From positions 45,281,326 to 45,345,325 of the forward strand of contig NC_031799.1 of NCBI RefSeq assembly GCF_001522545.3: a stretch of DNA of 64,000 bases, read 5' to 3'. The stretch comes from Parus major (taxonomy: Eukaryota; Chordata; Aves; Passeriformes; Paridae). Every line of letters starts with the position of its first letter. The stretch's first letter is position 1. The notes below the pieces were generated by a model. It ran no database searches and had not been told where the DNA came from. It worked only from the letters and a program-made list of their open reading frames with translations. Below are positions 37,366 to 48,530 of the stretch, one piece after another. The position numbers were made by a program, and so were the translations under genes.

Positions 37366-37984
37366 CTCCTATCACACCAAGCTAGTGCAGGAAGCCTGAG
37401 AACTCTTTCTCTTTTCCCTTGACATAAATCCATTGCAGAAAATGAGTTATGAGGATAAGCCAGGACAATATACATTCATAGCCACATGTATTTCACAAAG
37501 AAGCCCACTCAAATAATTATAATGATAACTTTTCTAGATAACCCTATTTCTTGAAAGAAAAATCCTGTAGGAATTTTTTCTCTGCTGCATTACAAAGTCA
37601 GCAGAAAACTCAGGATTTCTTTACTTCTTGGAGCTGGGAACTTAGGACTAGGACTTTATACAGCTGGTGACTTGTTCAAGGATACTGATATAATGTAGTA
37701 CAATTTCTCTTTCACCCAAATGATGACATAGGTAGAGTAACCTTTGAAGCTATAGGAATATGGCTCAGATAAAGCAGGTGATATTCCATGAATGTTTTTT
37801 GTCAGTCAGTATGAAACATCTTTTAATATGTGTTCATGTAACTTCTAGTGCGAGAAACTTCTCCTTTGTGTTAATGAGACTGAGAGCCACCCTTCATATT
37901 CAGTAACAGTCTGAATTTCCAAGGCTGTAATATATAAACAGCTTGCTGCTAGGAAATGGCTCCTTACTGAAAAGCAAGGGAGCC
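37366..37984. other. Unassigned spacer
   Basis: AT-rich, no gene or repeat recognised. Confidence 0.5.
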
Positions 37985-38138
37985 ATGTTCCCCAGGAAAG
38001 TGTTCAGAGTTCAAGGAGCATCTGGACAATCCTCTTAGTCATGACATGGTCTAGTTTTAGGACTTGTAAGGAAGAGGAAGTTGGACTCAATGTTTCTTAT
38101 GGGTCTCTTCCAAATTGAGATATTCTGTGAGTCTGTAA
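37985..38138 (+). mobile_element. CR1 LINE 3' end fragment
   Basis: 'gttcaaggagcatctggaca' at 38009-38028 is the end of CR1 ORF2 (FKEHLDN). It is followed by 'aagttggactcaatgtttct' and 'gggtctcttccaaattgaga' and by the degenerate terminal repeats tattctgtgagtctgta. It is a short 5'-truncated copy in + orientation. Confidence 0.88.
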
Positions 38139-38952
38139 GCGAGGCCACAAGTTCCACCTGTGTTGTTTCTTTTGTTTGAAAAAGCCACAGCTATTCATTA
38201 AGAGAAAATCTCTCTGCATGAGGATATACTTTGTCTGAGTTTGTCTATGGCTTCATCTCTGCCCAGGAGGGGAATTGCTGTCTTCTAATTGTATTATGTG
38301 AGATAGCATCTGCATGGGTGGATCTACCAGTGTCCTCAGAGGTTGCAATGTAAACTGCTAGAAGAGCTAAGCATATGTGCAGAGGCTTCTTACCAGTTGG
38401 GAATCAGTTAGGTACCCTGCAAACAGTCCCAAGGCAGTCAGAAAATGTGACATGGAGAATTACACCAGGGAGATATTACAGGGCTGACAAGACAAAGAAA
38501 TTGAGCAGTTTGCAGAGATCACTGAGGGCCAAAGAAGTGATCTTATGCGCATAGATGTACAAACACTAGCTCACAAATATAACTTGTTTTCAAATTAAAT
38601 ATAATTATTTTTAATGCCTAGTATCGTAGATGGTATAAAAAGTTCCACAAGCCACTGTACAAGAAAAAAGACAGAATATATTTTTACATCCCTGCCTGAA
38701 AGCATTAAAGCCAACTACAAGTTAGCACAGGAAAATAAAGTATAATCCAGGTCATTTTCCAACTGAATACAGACCATGCAGACTCTGTTAGAATTACCAC
38801 TGGTGATGATTAGGAAAACACAAGAGTCAAACATCCTTTCCAAGCAACCCAGACAGTGGACCCCTTCATTTGCCAAAGACACTCTCACTATGGTGAGCTG
38901 TGGTGCTACCCATCTGTAGCCCCAGCAGAGATGAGCAAGAAAGCAAGTAGAA
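38139..38952. other. Unassigned spacer
   Basis: No gene or repeat recognised. A minus-strand 80-codon frame (38715-38957) has no family resemblance. Confidence 0.5.
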
Positions 38953-40609
38953 AGCACTGGTTTTGGCTGTGATGGAGTTATGTTTCCCTATAGGAGCTCA
39001 TGTGGTGCTATGTTTTAGATTTCTGATCAAAAGAGTGTTGGTAGGATAAGAGTGTTTTAGTTATTGCTGAGCAGTGCTTGCAAAGTCTTGTGATCATCCC
39101 GCCCCCCCATATCCTCAGGCTGCTCTATGATCTCAGGAATTCTTGTTATGCCTTGGTCCTAATTAATGTCTGTGGATCATTAAGCTCCCCTTGAGCATAT
39201 CAATAGCACTGTGTGTTCCCCAGAACTTCTGTTGCCTAACAAACTTCTGTTTTCTAATGAATAGCCTTGTAAACTTTTTCTTGTCTGAATCACAGCTGGA
39301 GTGAAACAACTTTGTTACTGGATTTTTGAGGAAGATTACTGACCTGGATTGAGTCCAGGATGGGAGACTAAAGCGAGCATCTCACCACACTCTGAATGGG
39401 GTCCCACAGGAGGCCCTCTGAGGTCCCAGGTCCCCAGAGGCTGTGCCAGCACCTTCCTTGGAGCAGGATGTGCCTCTGGGTGCTCATCAGCCCTCAGGTT
39501 TGGGAACCCAGAGGAGTTTTGTAAAAAACTGTCAGCGGGGCCTGGGCTGGTACCCCCTCCTTGAGGCTGAAGCCTTTGCCCACTGATAGATGCAAAGGCA
39601 TCCAGTGTGTGAATTTCACCCAGCCCCGGGGCAGCTTTCAAGAGGTGCTTTGTAGGCATGCACACACACGAATATTTGAATATATACATGACTTTGTCAA
39701 CCTTCAACACTTTGTGGCAAGTGTATCATCAATGTAGATTCAAAATTTAGTTACTCTTGTGGTATTGGAGAACCTTACAGAGCCATTCTGTAAGAGTTAA
39801 ATCAGTCAATGATTAAGTGCTGCCAAATCCTTGGGACATAAATCACTGAGCAATTCCAAGGGTAGGTTTGGCAAGGGGTCCAATGTGAACCATGAGTCAG
39901 TGCAGGGGGTGTCCCTTCACCCTCTGCACCCTAACATTCTCCATCCTCACCCTTTGCATCCCCAGTCTGTGTTGTGTGGCACTCCAAGCTGATTCTAATC
40001 CAGTTCTCCTTTGTGTGCTTTATCTGTGTGGTAACAGAGCAAACCTCGCCTTAGAACTTAGTCATGCTTTCACAAATTTCTAACAAAACTTCTTTTGCTG
40101 ATACCTTTGATAGAGTTTCTTTAAGCAATCTCAACCATCCATTCACCACAACCTTCAAAGACTTTTCTGTTTGTCAGGCCGCCCCACAAGCAAGCAGGCT
40201 GGGAGTGCATAAGAAGCTGGAAGACAATACACCTGGGACAGCTGATCCCAGTAACCAAAGGGATATTCCATACCCTATGGCACTACATACAGCAAAAAAA
40301 ATCTAGAGGAAAGAAGGAAAAAAGTGGTGATTTCAGAGTTATGGTATTTGTCATCCCAATTATCTGTCATCCCAATTAACTGTTAAAATGCTAAAGACCT
40401 GCTTTTCTGGAAATGGCTGAGTAATTCCTAATGGGAAGTAGAAAATAATTTCTTATTTTGCTTTGCTTGACCAGGCAGTTTATGCTTTTCCTATTAAACT
40501 GTCTTTAACTCAGCCCATGAGTTTTATCACTTTTATTCTTCAGATTCTCTTTCCCATCCTCCTGAGGGAAGAGTGAGCAAGGAAGCATATGGGGGGTTAA
40601 TCCACAATA
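38953..40609 (+). mobile_element. Solo ERV LTR split by a second LTR
   Basis: The outer pieces, 38953-39088 and 40151-40609, together form about 595 bases and align with the LTR at 22855-24102 over most of their length. Shared landmarks are 'tggttttggctg', 'gtggtgctatgtttta', 'gcaagcaggctgggagtgca', 'aaccaaagggatattcc' (40254-40270), 'ttattttgctttgcttg' and 'gtctttaactcagcccatga'. ATTAAA at 40493-40498 is the likely polyadenylation signal. The ends (agcactgg and ccacaata) are worn forms of the terminal inverted repeat seen intact in the other copy. A 16-base tandem duplication (tgtcatcccaattatc at 40349-40364 and tgtcatcccaattaac at 40365-40380) is private to this copy. No internal ERV sequence is attached. 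Confidence 0.78.
39089..40150 (+). mobile_element. Second ERV LTR inserted inside the first
   Basis: This 1,062-base segment is absent from the aligned copy at 22855-24102, so it is an insertion. It starts TGTGATCATCC and ends CATTCACCACA, consistent with LTR ends (TG...CA with weak inverted similarity). The 3' half (39750-40150) has the wording of a songbird ERV LTR as I remember it, including 'ctgattctaatccagttctc' at 39990-40009. No coding remnant is seen. A clear target-site duplication is not visible: flanks are aagtct and accttc, and a near-repeat caaagtct/caaagact lies close by. The strand is assumed from the presumed family orientation and is less certain. Confidence 0.55.
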
Positions 40610-41554
40610 CAGAGTTTTATCAAGAAATGGAGCAGCCTGCTTCTGGGAGAGGAATGTGTTTTCTCAATTGCCACTGCTTTTTGGCATGCTAGAGTGTACA
40701 TCTAGGAAGACAGCTGAACTGCACTGGAGCAGGTCTCCATGGGCAGTAGGACACTCTAGGCAGTTGGGGAGGATCTGTATTCCTAAGAGGTGTGACAGAA
40801 ATCAAAAGTCTCATTTGCCCTTTTCTCCATTCGTGGTATCCACACTACTCCCTCAATTCCCATGCTTATACTCTCCAATACCTTGAGTTACACAGGTAGC
40901 TTCAAGGACAGAGAATTCAGTCCTTGTCACCTTCTCCTGACAATGCAAACTATTGTGCTTCCCTACTCATCTCCAATTCAACAAGCAGAGTAAGAGGCTC
41001 AAATCAGGTTCAAATGGAACTTTTAAGTTTAGCACTTAAACTTAAGTGTTTTCTTGTCACAATAAACCAATTTACAATGGCATAAACACCACTGAATGAA
41101 AAAGAACCTGACACAGACAATCCTTTCTGTATGCAGAACTCTGCAGAAATCCTACATTCCTAAATATATACATACATACATACATACATTCCTAAATACA
41201 TAAATACAAAATGTTTTATCCCTGAGAGCTTTATCTGTGTGTATGCTTCTGTTGTGTTATTGATAAGACAGGGCTGGATACAGAAGTCTTTCCTACTTTG
41301 CTCTGTCATGTTACACAAAGACAGGAAATAGTATTCAAACATTCTCTTTTAAATAAGGACTAGTCCCTTCTTCCTCTTCATAAACAATTGCAGCGCATTT
41401 TGCCAGCATCCTGCTTAGAATGAACAGGTCAAGTTTTAAGTGACATCATTCATCACACATTCTTTCCCATAGAGAGATGTGTTTATTAGTGTGGAAGAAG
41501 GACTGTGAGGAGACAATCTCATGTTTCAGAGTATATTCCAGATTAGAGCCTGGC
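40610..41554. other. Unassigned sequence with an ACAT microsatellite
   Basis: No gene recognised. A (TACA)n microsatellite lies at 41166-41190. Confidence 0.5.
41166..41190. repeat. (CATA)n microsatellite
   Basis: About five to six units of cata/taca. Confidence 0.9.
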
Positions 41555-42362
41555 TTCATAGAATCATAGGATGGTTTGGGTTCAAAGGGGACCTTGAAGA
41601 TAATCTAGTTACAAAACTCTTCTGGGACACCTTAAATTAGACCGTGTTGCTCAGAGACCCAACCAACCTGGCCTTGAACACCTCCAGGGATGGGATATCC
41701 ACAGCTTCCGTGGAAAATGTGTTCCACTGCCTCACTACCTTCTCTGTAAAGAATTTCTTCCTAATACCCAATCTAAATTTCCTCTCTAACAATTTGAAAC
41801 TGTTCTGTCGTGTTCTGTCATTACATGACCTTGTAAGTAGTCCCTCTCCATCTTTTTTTAAGTTTCTCTTTGGGTACTGAAAGGCCAGAAGTACCCTTCT
41901 CTTTTCCAGACTGAACAAGCCCAGTTCTCTAGCCTTTCCTCATAGGAGAGGAAAATTCCATCCCTCTGATCATCTTGGTGTCCCTCCTCTGGACTCAGCA
42001 GTTCCACGGCCTTCCTGTGCTGGCCCCCAGAGCTGGATGCAGGGTTCCAGGTGGAGTCTCACCAGAGCAGAGCAGAGGGACAGAATCCCCTCCCTCCCCT
42101 GCTGCCCACGCTGCTTTGGATGCAGCCCAGGACACGTTTGGCTCTCTGGGCTGGGAGTGCCCATGGCTGGGTCATGTCCAGCCTCTCACCCAGCAGCACC
42201 CCCAAGGCCTTCTCACAGGGCTGCTCTCTATCTGCTCAGCCCCAGCCTGTGTTGGTACCCTGCAGTTGTTCTTGTTAAACATGAAATTCTCACATGCCCA
42301 CTTCTTGAGCTTTTCCAGGTCCCTCTGGATGGCATCCCATCCTTCAGGAGCATCAGCAGCTT
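41555..42362 (-). mobile_element. CR1 LINE, 5'-truncated
   Basis: About 800 bases beginning on the + strand with tcatagaatcataggatggt (complement of the terminal repeats and 3' end). The minus-strand frame 41637-41918 reads MFSLEKRRVLLAFQYPK, then FRLGIRKKFFTEKVVRQWN and IPSLEVFKARL, the extreme C-terminus of CR1 reverse transcriptase. Further upstream of the element (+ strand 41980-42360) lie frameshifted parts of the same domain, for example complement of ALVRLHLEPCIQLWGP. It ends near 'tccctctggatggcatccca' (42320-42339). The catalytic core is absent and the element is dead. Confidence 0.92.
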
Positions 42363-45300
42363 GCAGAAGACCAAGATACTAAGGATGGGGAGCCGAAAAC
42401 AAGTCCCATTTTCCAATTGCCTGATTTGTTTGCACTACTCTGTATGGACTTGGTTCAAATATGGAAAACAAAACTATATTCATAAGGTACTTACATGCTG
42501 TGATTACGATAGCGGATTTATGACTGGATTGAAGTGCATAGTTGGGTCATTTGAGCAATTTCTTTAGGAAGTCAAGCACAATATCAATATGTTTATATTC
42601 TACAGGGCTGTGAATGGGAGAAATGTTGAGACTAACAGCTCCTCCAGACTACTCAGAATCCATGACAAAAAAATTGTACCCTGGTATCCCTATTAGCTTT
42701 GTAGAGAACTGCTCTCAACAGGCCTTGGCAGGAGCAACTGGACCTGGTACAGGTGCTTTGCCTCATATTGGTAGCACTCCCATTTCCATGTAAAGAGAAG
42801 GCAGCAGCAGCCTCTTCAAAACCAGCCCTACACTGCACAGTTGCCCTTTTGGAGCAACTGCAGCAAGGGGTCTCAGCTTCTCCTGAACAGAGCAGTTTTC
42901 CTGCTTGGATTGCCGGTTCCCAGGGATCCCCACAAGGCCAGTGCTAGCATAAGAAGGAGCTCACTCCAGCTTGCTGCTCCTCCCCCTCAGAGCACCATGA
43001 GTGTTCACATGAAGATGTGCCAAGAGTAAGGCCTCCTTCTCCATCCTTCTTAGTGCCAAAGCTCTTACACCACTGGACTGCAGCTTTTAACAGCAGACCT
43101 TCATTCAGACTGAAGCTCTGGAAAACCAGAATGGTAATTTAATATAATCATTCTAGTATTGGAGATTCTAGGGGAGACAGAATGCAAAGCAGATAATGGT
43201 TTTGCTAGACAAAAACAGAGTAGGAAGGACCAGGCTTCTAGCAACACCAGATCTATTGTAAAATATGCATTTAGAAAAGGCTTTGAAGATGAGCCAGCAC
43301 TTTGCATCAGATGTCAGGATGTGATTACAAAGGAATCAAACTCCAATTACAGTGTTATTACACTAAATATGCTTTTTGGGTAATGTACAACTAATTAATC
43401 CAAACTAGATTATTAATTACATTTTCAAGATTAGTTCCCCTTATCTTTCATACTCAATACACGTGGCTTTCACATTCAATACATGTGGAGCTTAAATATT
43501 TCCATTTAAGAGCTAGAGGGGCTATGCAAATCTTAGCCTATATTTTTTTGACTTAAGACCATTAACCCTTCTGAATTGATACAAAAATGGATCTCCATAC
43601 TGTGGTTAATCTTCTGTTTATGTGAAACCACTAGCAAAAAAATATGTTACATAATTAGACACTGTCTTGTAGAGCAAAAGCAGAAATTTATAGGAAACAA
43701 GGGGTTTTTCCGCTACTTTCTCTGTGTGACACCAACAACGAAAAACAGCAAAACTCTTAAACAGCATGCTTCAGATGAGAAACTGATTTAGTTTTGAACT
43801 GGAGAAGCTGCCTATTAGGACAAGATACAACCTCACAAAAGGCCTGCAATATGAGAGCTCTGGATTTGTGGCATTGCTCAGCCACTGCAGAGGAAAGGCA
43901 AGACAAAGAAGCTCTGATACGGACAAGGCTATCTTCTGGTTTTCCATCACATACTTTTGTTCTTGGTCAGTGCAAGATTGAGAAGAGAAACCATAGAACA
44001 TGGTGGCTTAGGACCTCTGGCAGTTCTTTGAGAGTGACAGATATATATGATTGTCTGTAGTAGAAAGCCATAGATTTTTCATAGATTTGGTATCTGCTGA
44101 ACAGCAAGACAGCTCTGACAGCCAGTCTCTCCAGGGGGCTTGGCTCATTCTTCTGCAATGCTCTTTTCATTTACAGAATGATTTTTTTTTCAGTCCTGGT
44201 TACTAAAAGAAACCAAGCAAAGAAAACTTCCTTGAACTTCACTCTTCAAAGAAACCATTCCTTCTTGTGTTTATTTCTCACAACCCTTTCATTTTTGAGG
44301 TGGTAATCTAGTCTTTGCTGGACTTGCAATACTAGCTAGTATTTCAGAATCTAGCTGGTGTCTTTTTTCCATATTATAGTAGGAAAGACTTGTCCAGCCT
44401 TTGTGACAGCACAGAGGGAAAAATTCACACTCCTCAAAATGTTGTCTGTTCAGGGTGAGTGATGAAGGTGGTCTCTCAGGATCCCTTTAAGGTCCATTTT
44501 TTAGCACAGGGGGATCTCACAGAGATGAGGCCAAATAAGAATCTCAATTGAAATGGCTTTCCAGTGAAATTGTGGATTGGCTGAAGCTCAAATTTTTTGG
44601 TAGCAAGGCAGCATGAACTGTCAGTGTTTAGATTATTCTCCACCATGCATAATCCTCTTGATGGGAAGACATCCACAAGAATAAATGTTTTCTCCTCTGA
44701 TATGACAAGAGGGATAAGAGAAATACCAGGAAAAAGGAATTTTTTATACAATTCTCTCATTTCCAGCTGTCACAGATCCAAAGTTATTTTTCATACCTCA
44801 GCTGCAGCATTTTTCATATCTCACAGGCTAATTTTAACTCAGCTGAAGTATGCAACTTCCCAAAAAGTTTAATTATGTTTATCATGGGATGTCATAAAAT
44901 TCCCTGAAAGGATAGTCTTTAATTACAATCCTGTTTGCTTTGACAGCACATTTGTGAATTGTATGTAACATGATTATTATTTTGACTACCAGTAAGCAGG
45001 ATTAAAACATTTTTCTACAAGAATGAATTAAACCTGCCCCAAAGACGATTAGGTTCTGGTTATTTATTTTCTTAGCAAGTAGATCACCTGGAAAACATAA
45101 GTTCCTAACATTAATCAAATTCTCCTCTTCCTTTATCATAATTAACATGAAATATATAGTCTTTATATTCTCCTGATTAGCACACAAAGCTGATGCACAG
45201 CATAGAGTGAATAAATGCAACATAGCTTTCTACGCTCTTTAACAGCTTCATTAATTCTAGCACACTATTTGGTTTATGCAATTGCCTGAGTGCTCCTCTG

Positions 45301-46429
45301 AAAAATCAGGGTAGACCTCTGATCAAGATGAAAGAAGCTGCTGTTGCACTCATTCAGGATCCAGAAAGTGAGAGCTCAAGTGTGGTTTGGGGTCTGGAGG
45401 ACCATCTGGAGAATTCTAAAAACAAGTGGCATAAACAGAGCTTTATTTGCCACCAGAAAGTTTCTTTTAATGTCTTCATGAATTAAATTTTCCTTGTGGC
45501 TTTTAAAACACATTTCTAGTTCTTTGTTCCCACTGAGGACAGAGAACAGATTATCCCATTACTCAGTGTAACAATCTCCTTACCCAAGGAATTGATAATG
45601 GCTATGCCTTGGCACTGCTACCTGTGTATGAACAATCTCTCTTTTGGGTGACATCATGTTCCCAGCTTTGAAGAACTACTGAGACATAGCTTATCCCTAC
45701 TTTCTGGATCCCTCCAGAAGTACTAATGTGAAGGAAAATCATGAGAGAGACTGGAAGCATAAAAACTGTAGAACATGCACCACTGCAAACATGGTTTTAG
45801 AGCAAGATACTCGCAAAAAGTTTTGAAAATAGTGGGAGAGTTATGTGTGCCAAACTGCTGTTTGCAGAGTTTTCAAGTCTGCATTTAGTCTGAGTCAACA
45901 CTCTTGAAAATGCAATATTCTCTGACTGCTTGTGGCTAAAGAAAGGAAAATTAATTCCTCCTAGACATAGCAAGGTCTCCAGTGAATCAGAGGGAAAATG
46001 TGGGATGTACTAAGAAAGAATGTAGACTAATCAGGTGAAATGACAGGGAAAGTAAAAGATCCAGAGTGTCTACCATTAGTTGGTCATGTCTCATTGGAAG
46101 CACGTGAGAGAAACTTCAGGGAAAGGGGATTTTTTTATATCGTAAATCCAGCCTTTCTATCCCTAGGTCAGTCCTCCCTACCCAATGTTTCACAGATGCA
46201 GAAGGATGGTCATAGAGGTGTTCCAGCCCAGACATGCTGTGAAGCATTTCTCCATTACCAGGATTCTTCCCTAGCTCTCATGGCCCTTCTACTCTTTGGG
46301 CCAGTAGTCTTTGTCTTGGGAACAGCTGCCAGCCCCCAAAATCAGTCTTGATGATTTTCTCCTTCTCCCTCAGCCAAGTTCTCTACTGGAGAGGGGACTG
46401 TGGTTATCTCAGTGGTGTAAGTGAGCCTT
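42363..46429. other. Unassigned sequence
   Basis: Four kilobases with no recognised gene or repeat. Open frames stay below 95 codons except for the 103-codon frame at 46040-46351 (+), which has no known motif. Confidence 0.45.
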
Positions 46430-48530
46430 TGTGGCAAGAATCCTGTGACTTGAATACCATGATGGACAGGTTTTCAGTAGAGATAGGCAGGGAAATTGAG
46501 GTGGAGGGATAGCACTCAGTGTAAAGCAGGGGCTGGATTTTACAGCACTTGCAACTTTGAGACTTTCTGGGTAAAGAATAGCAGAAAAATGAACAGAGTA
46601 ACAAAGTGAAAGAGATTCTGGGGGTGGACTACGGGTCACCCAGCCAGGATGGTGACAATGATGTATGAATATTCTGTCAAGATTTAAGAAAAACGGTTGT
46701 TCTTATGGACAAATTCAACTTCCCAGATATGCTGTATGTAAATAAAATGGTCTTGTGGGTACCTTAGCTACTGTGATGATCACATGGTTAAATTTAAAGA
46801 CTGGTGCAATGCAGAAAACTTTCAGCAGAGATACTACTGTGGCTTTTGGAAGAGCAGACTTAAGATTACTCAGGAAACTAGTTAGAAAAGTCCCATAGGA
46901 CTGGTTTTCAGGGACATTGGGTTCCATAAATGCTGATCAGTTTTAAGAGATACTTTTGAGAATGAATGAGCAGAAGTATGTGTAAAAATTCAAGCAAGTA
47001 AGGCAAAAGTTCAGCTTGGCTGGACAGGAATTTTCTTCTGGTACATGGAGGGAAAAAAATTTGAACAGTCCTTGGAAGAAAATTTAGACTACACAGGAGG
47101 ACTACTTAGATGCTGTAGAGAGAAAATTCACTGGCCAAAGCTCAGCAGGAGGTGAAGACAGACATGCTATGGTAGATGGCAGAATGGCTTTTTAAAGTGT
47201 TTTTTTAACAGCAAAATTTGTCCACTGCATGAGGTGATTGGTCACCTCACAAACAGAGAAGAAGATAAAGCAACAATATTTCATTCCTTCTTCACATCTG
47301 TCTCTAGCATCAATGGAGGGCCTTGTGACCTCTGTATCCTCAGGTGGAGGACCACATCTGTGGAAATTACATGCTTCCAGTCAGCTTTGAACTTGTGCTG
47401 AATTTTCTGCTGCAGATGAATGCACAGGAATCTATGGAGCTCAATGGGATTCATCCAGAGATGAAAGAGATGGCTGATGGTATTGCAGGACCCCATTACT
47501 TATCAACAGTCTTGTGAATGTGTAGAGGTCTCAGCCAATGGGAAACTAGCAAATATTATTCCTATTTTCAAGAAGGGCAAGAAAGAAGACCCTGGTAATT
47601 ACAAGCCTGTCAGTTTCAGTTCAGCCTCTGGTAGAATTATGGAGAGTATTATTCCAGGAATTATTGAAAAGCACTTCAGAGGAAATTCAGCTGTTAGTCA
47701 AAGCAAACAAGGATTTGTGAAGGGACAGTCATGTCTTTCTAACTTAATATCCTTTTATGAAAAGGTTGCACATCTAGTGGACCAATGAAAGGCAGTGGAT
47801 GTGTGGGGTTTTATTTTTTAATAGCTTTTGACTCTGACTGGACAAAGTGCCCAGCATTCACGTACTGCATGAACAGTTGCCTTGAAGCCTCTGGCTCAAA
47901 GAGCCGTAACATCAGGGTAACATCTGGCGACCAGTCACTACTAGTGTTCCCCAGGGCTCAAATTCAGGTCTTCTCTTCAATGTTTTTGTCAGTGACCTGG
48001 ACACCAGAGCTTAGTGCTCATTAAACAGGTTTGCAGCAATACTAAGCTAGGATGAGCTGTGGATTCCCTTGAGCATAGAGTGGTCTTAAAGAGAGATCTT
48101 AATAGATCAGAGTGCCAGGATCCACCAACCATTGGAATTTAACAAAATTAAATGCCTGGATTCAGCTTGTCCAATGGTGTAATCCTAGATGTCTGTACAG
48201 TTTTGGAGACTGGAGGCTGGAGTACAGCACTGCAGAAAGGGAATTAGGGGTTTTCCTAGATGATTAGCAAAATGTGAGTCAAAAATGTGCCCTGGAGCCC
48301 CAAAGTGCTGCAAGTATTGCATTAAGAATAGTGCATCTAGCCAGACAAAGCAGTGATTATCCCATGATATTGAGATTGGTGCAGCTTCACATCAGGTATT
48401 GTGTGCAAGTCAATAGAGGAAAGATATGAAAAATATTAACATTTGTCCAAAGGAAGACAACATGAGAATGCATACCAGCTGAGCAAAGAAAGGAGAAAAG
48501 GAGCCTATCTGATCTTGTTTTGTTCAGCTG
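46430..48530 (+). mobile_element. CR1 LINE ORF2 fossil, about 2.1 kb
   Basis: The longest CR1 copy. Segments in order: endonuclease N-terminal part with ESCDLNTMMDRFSVEIGREIEV-like decay (46436-46500) and the SPSQDGDNDV region (46636-46670); endonuclease C-terminus with FGRADLRLLRKLVRKVP (46834-46885); linker with SLAGQEF-like pieces (47010-47060); then an open frame 47477-47788 containing IIPIFKKGKKEDPGNYKPVS (residues 27-46), GRIMESII and GFVKGQSCLSNLISFYEKV, the N-terminal palm/fingers of reverse transcriptase. The PQGS/SDLDT part follows at 47935-48010. The Y/F-ADD catalytic box would fall at about 48020-48050 and is destroyed. Degenerate C-terminal sequence fades out near 48500. Stops and frameshifts occur throughout and the 3' terminal repeats are missing. 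Confidence 0.9.

Noticed and set aside
39081..40163. caaagtct/caaagact as the target-site duplication of the inner LTR
   Set aside because: The right-hand copy begins five bases after the TG...CA end, and the sister LTR also has two similar words there, so it may be pre-existing sequence.
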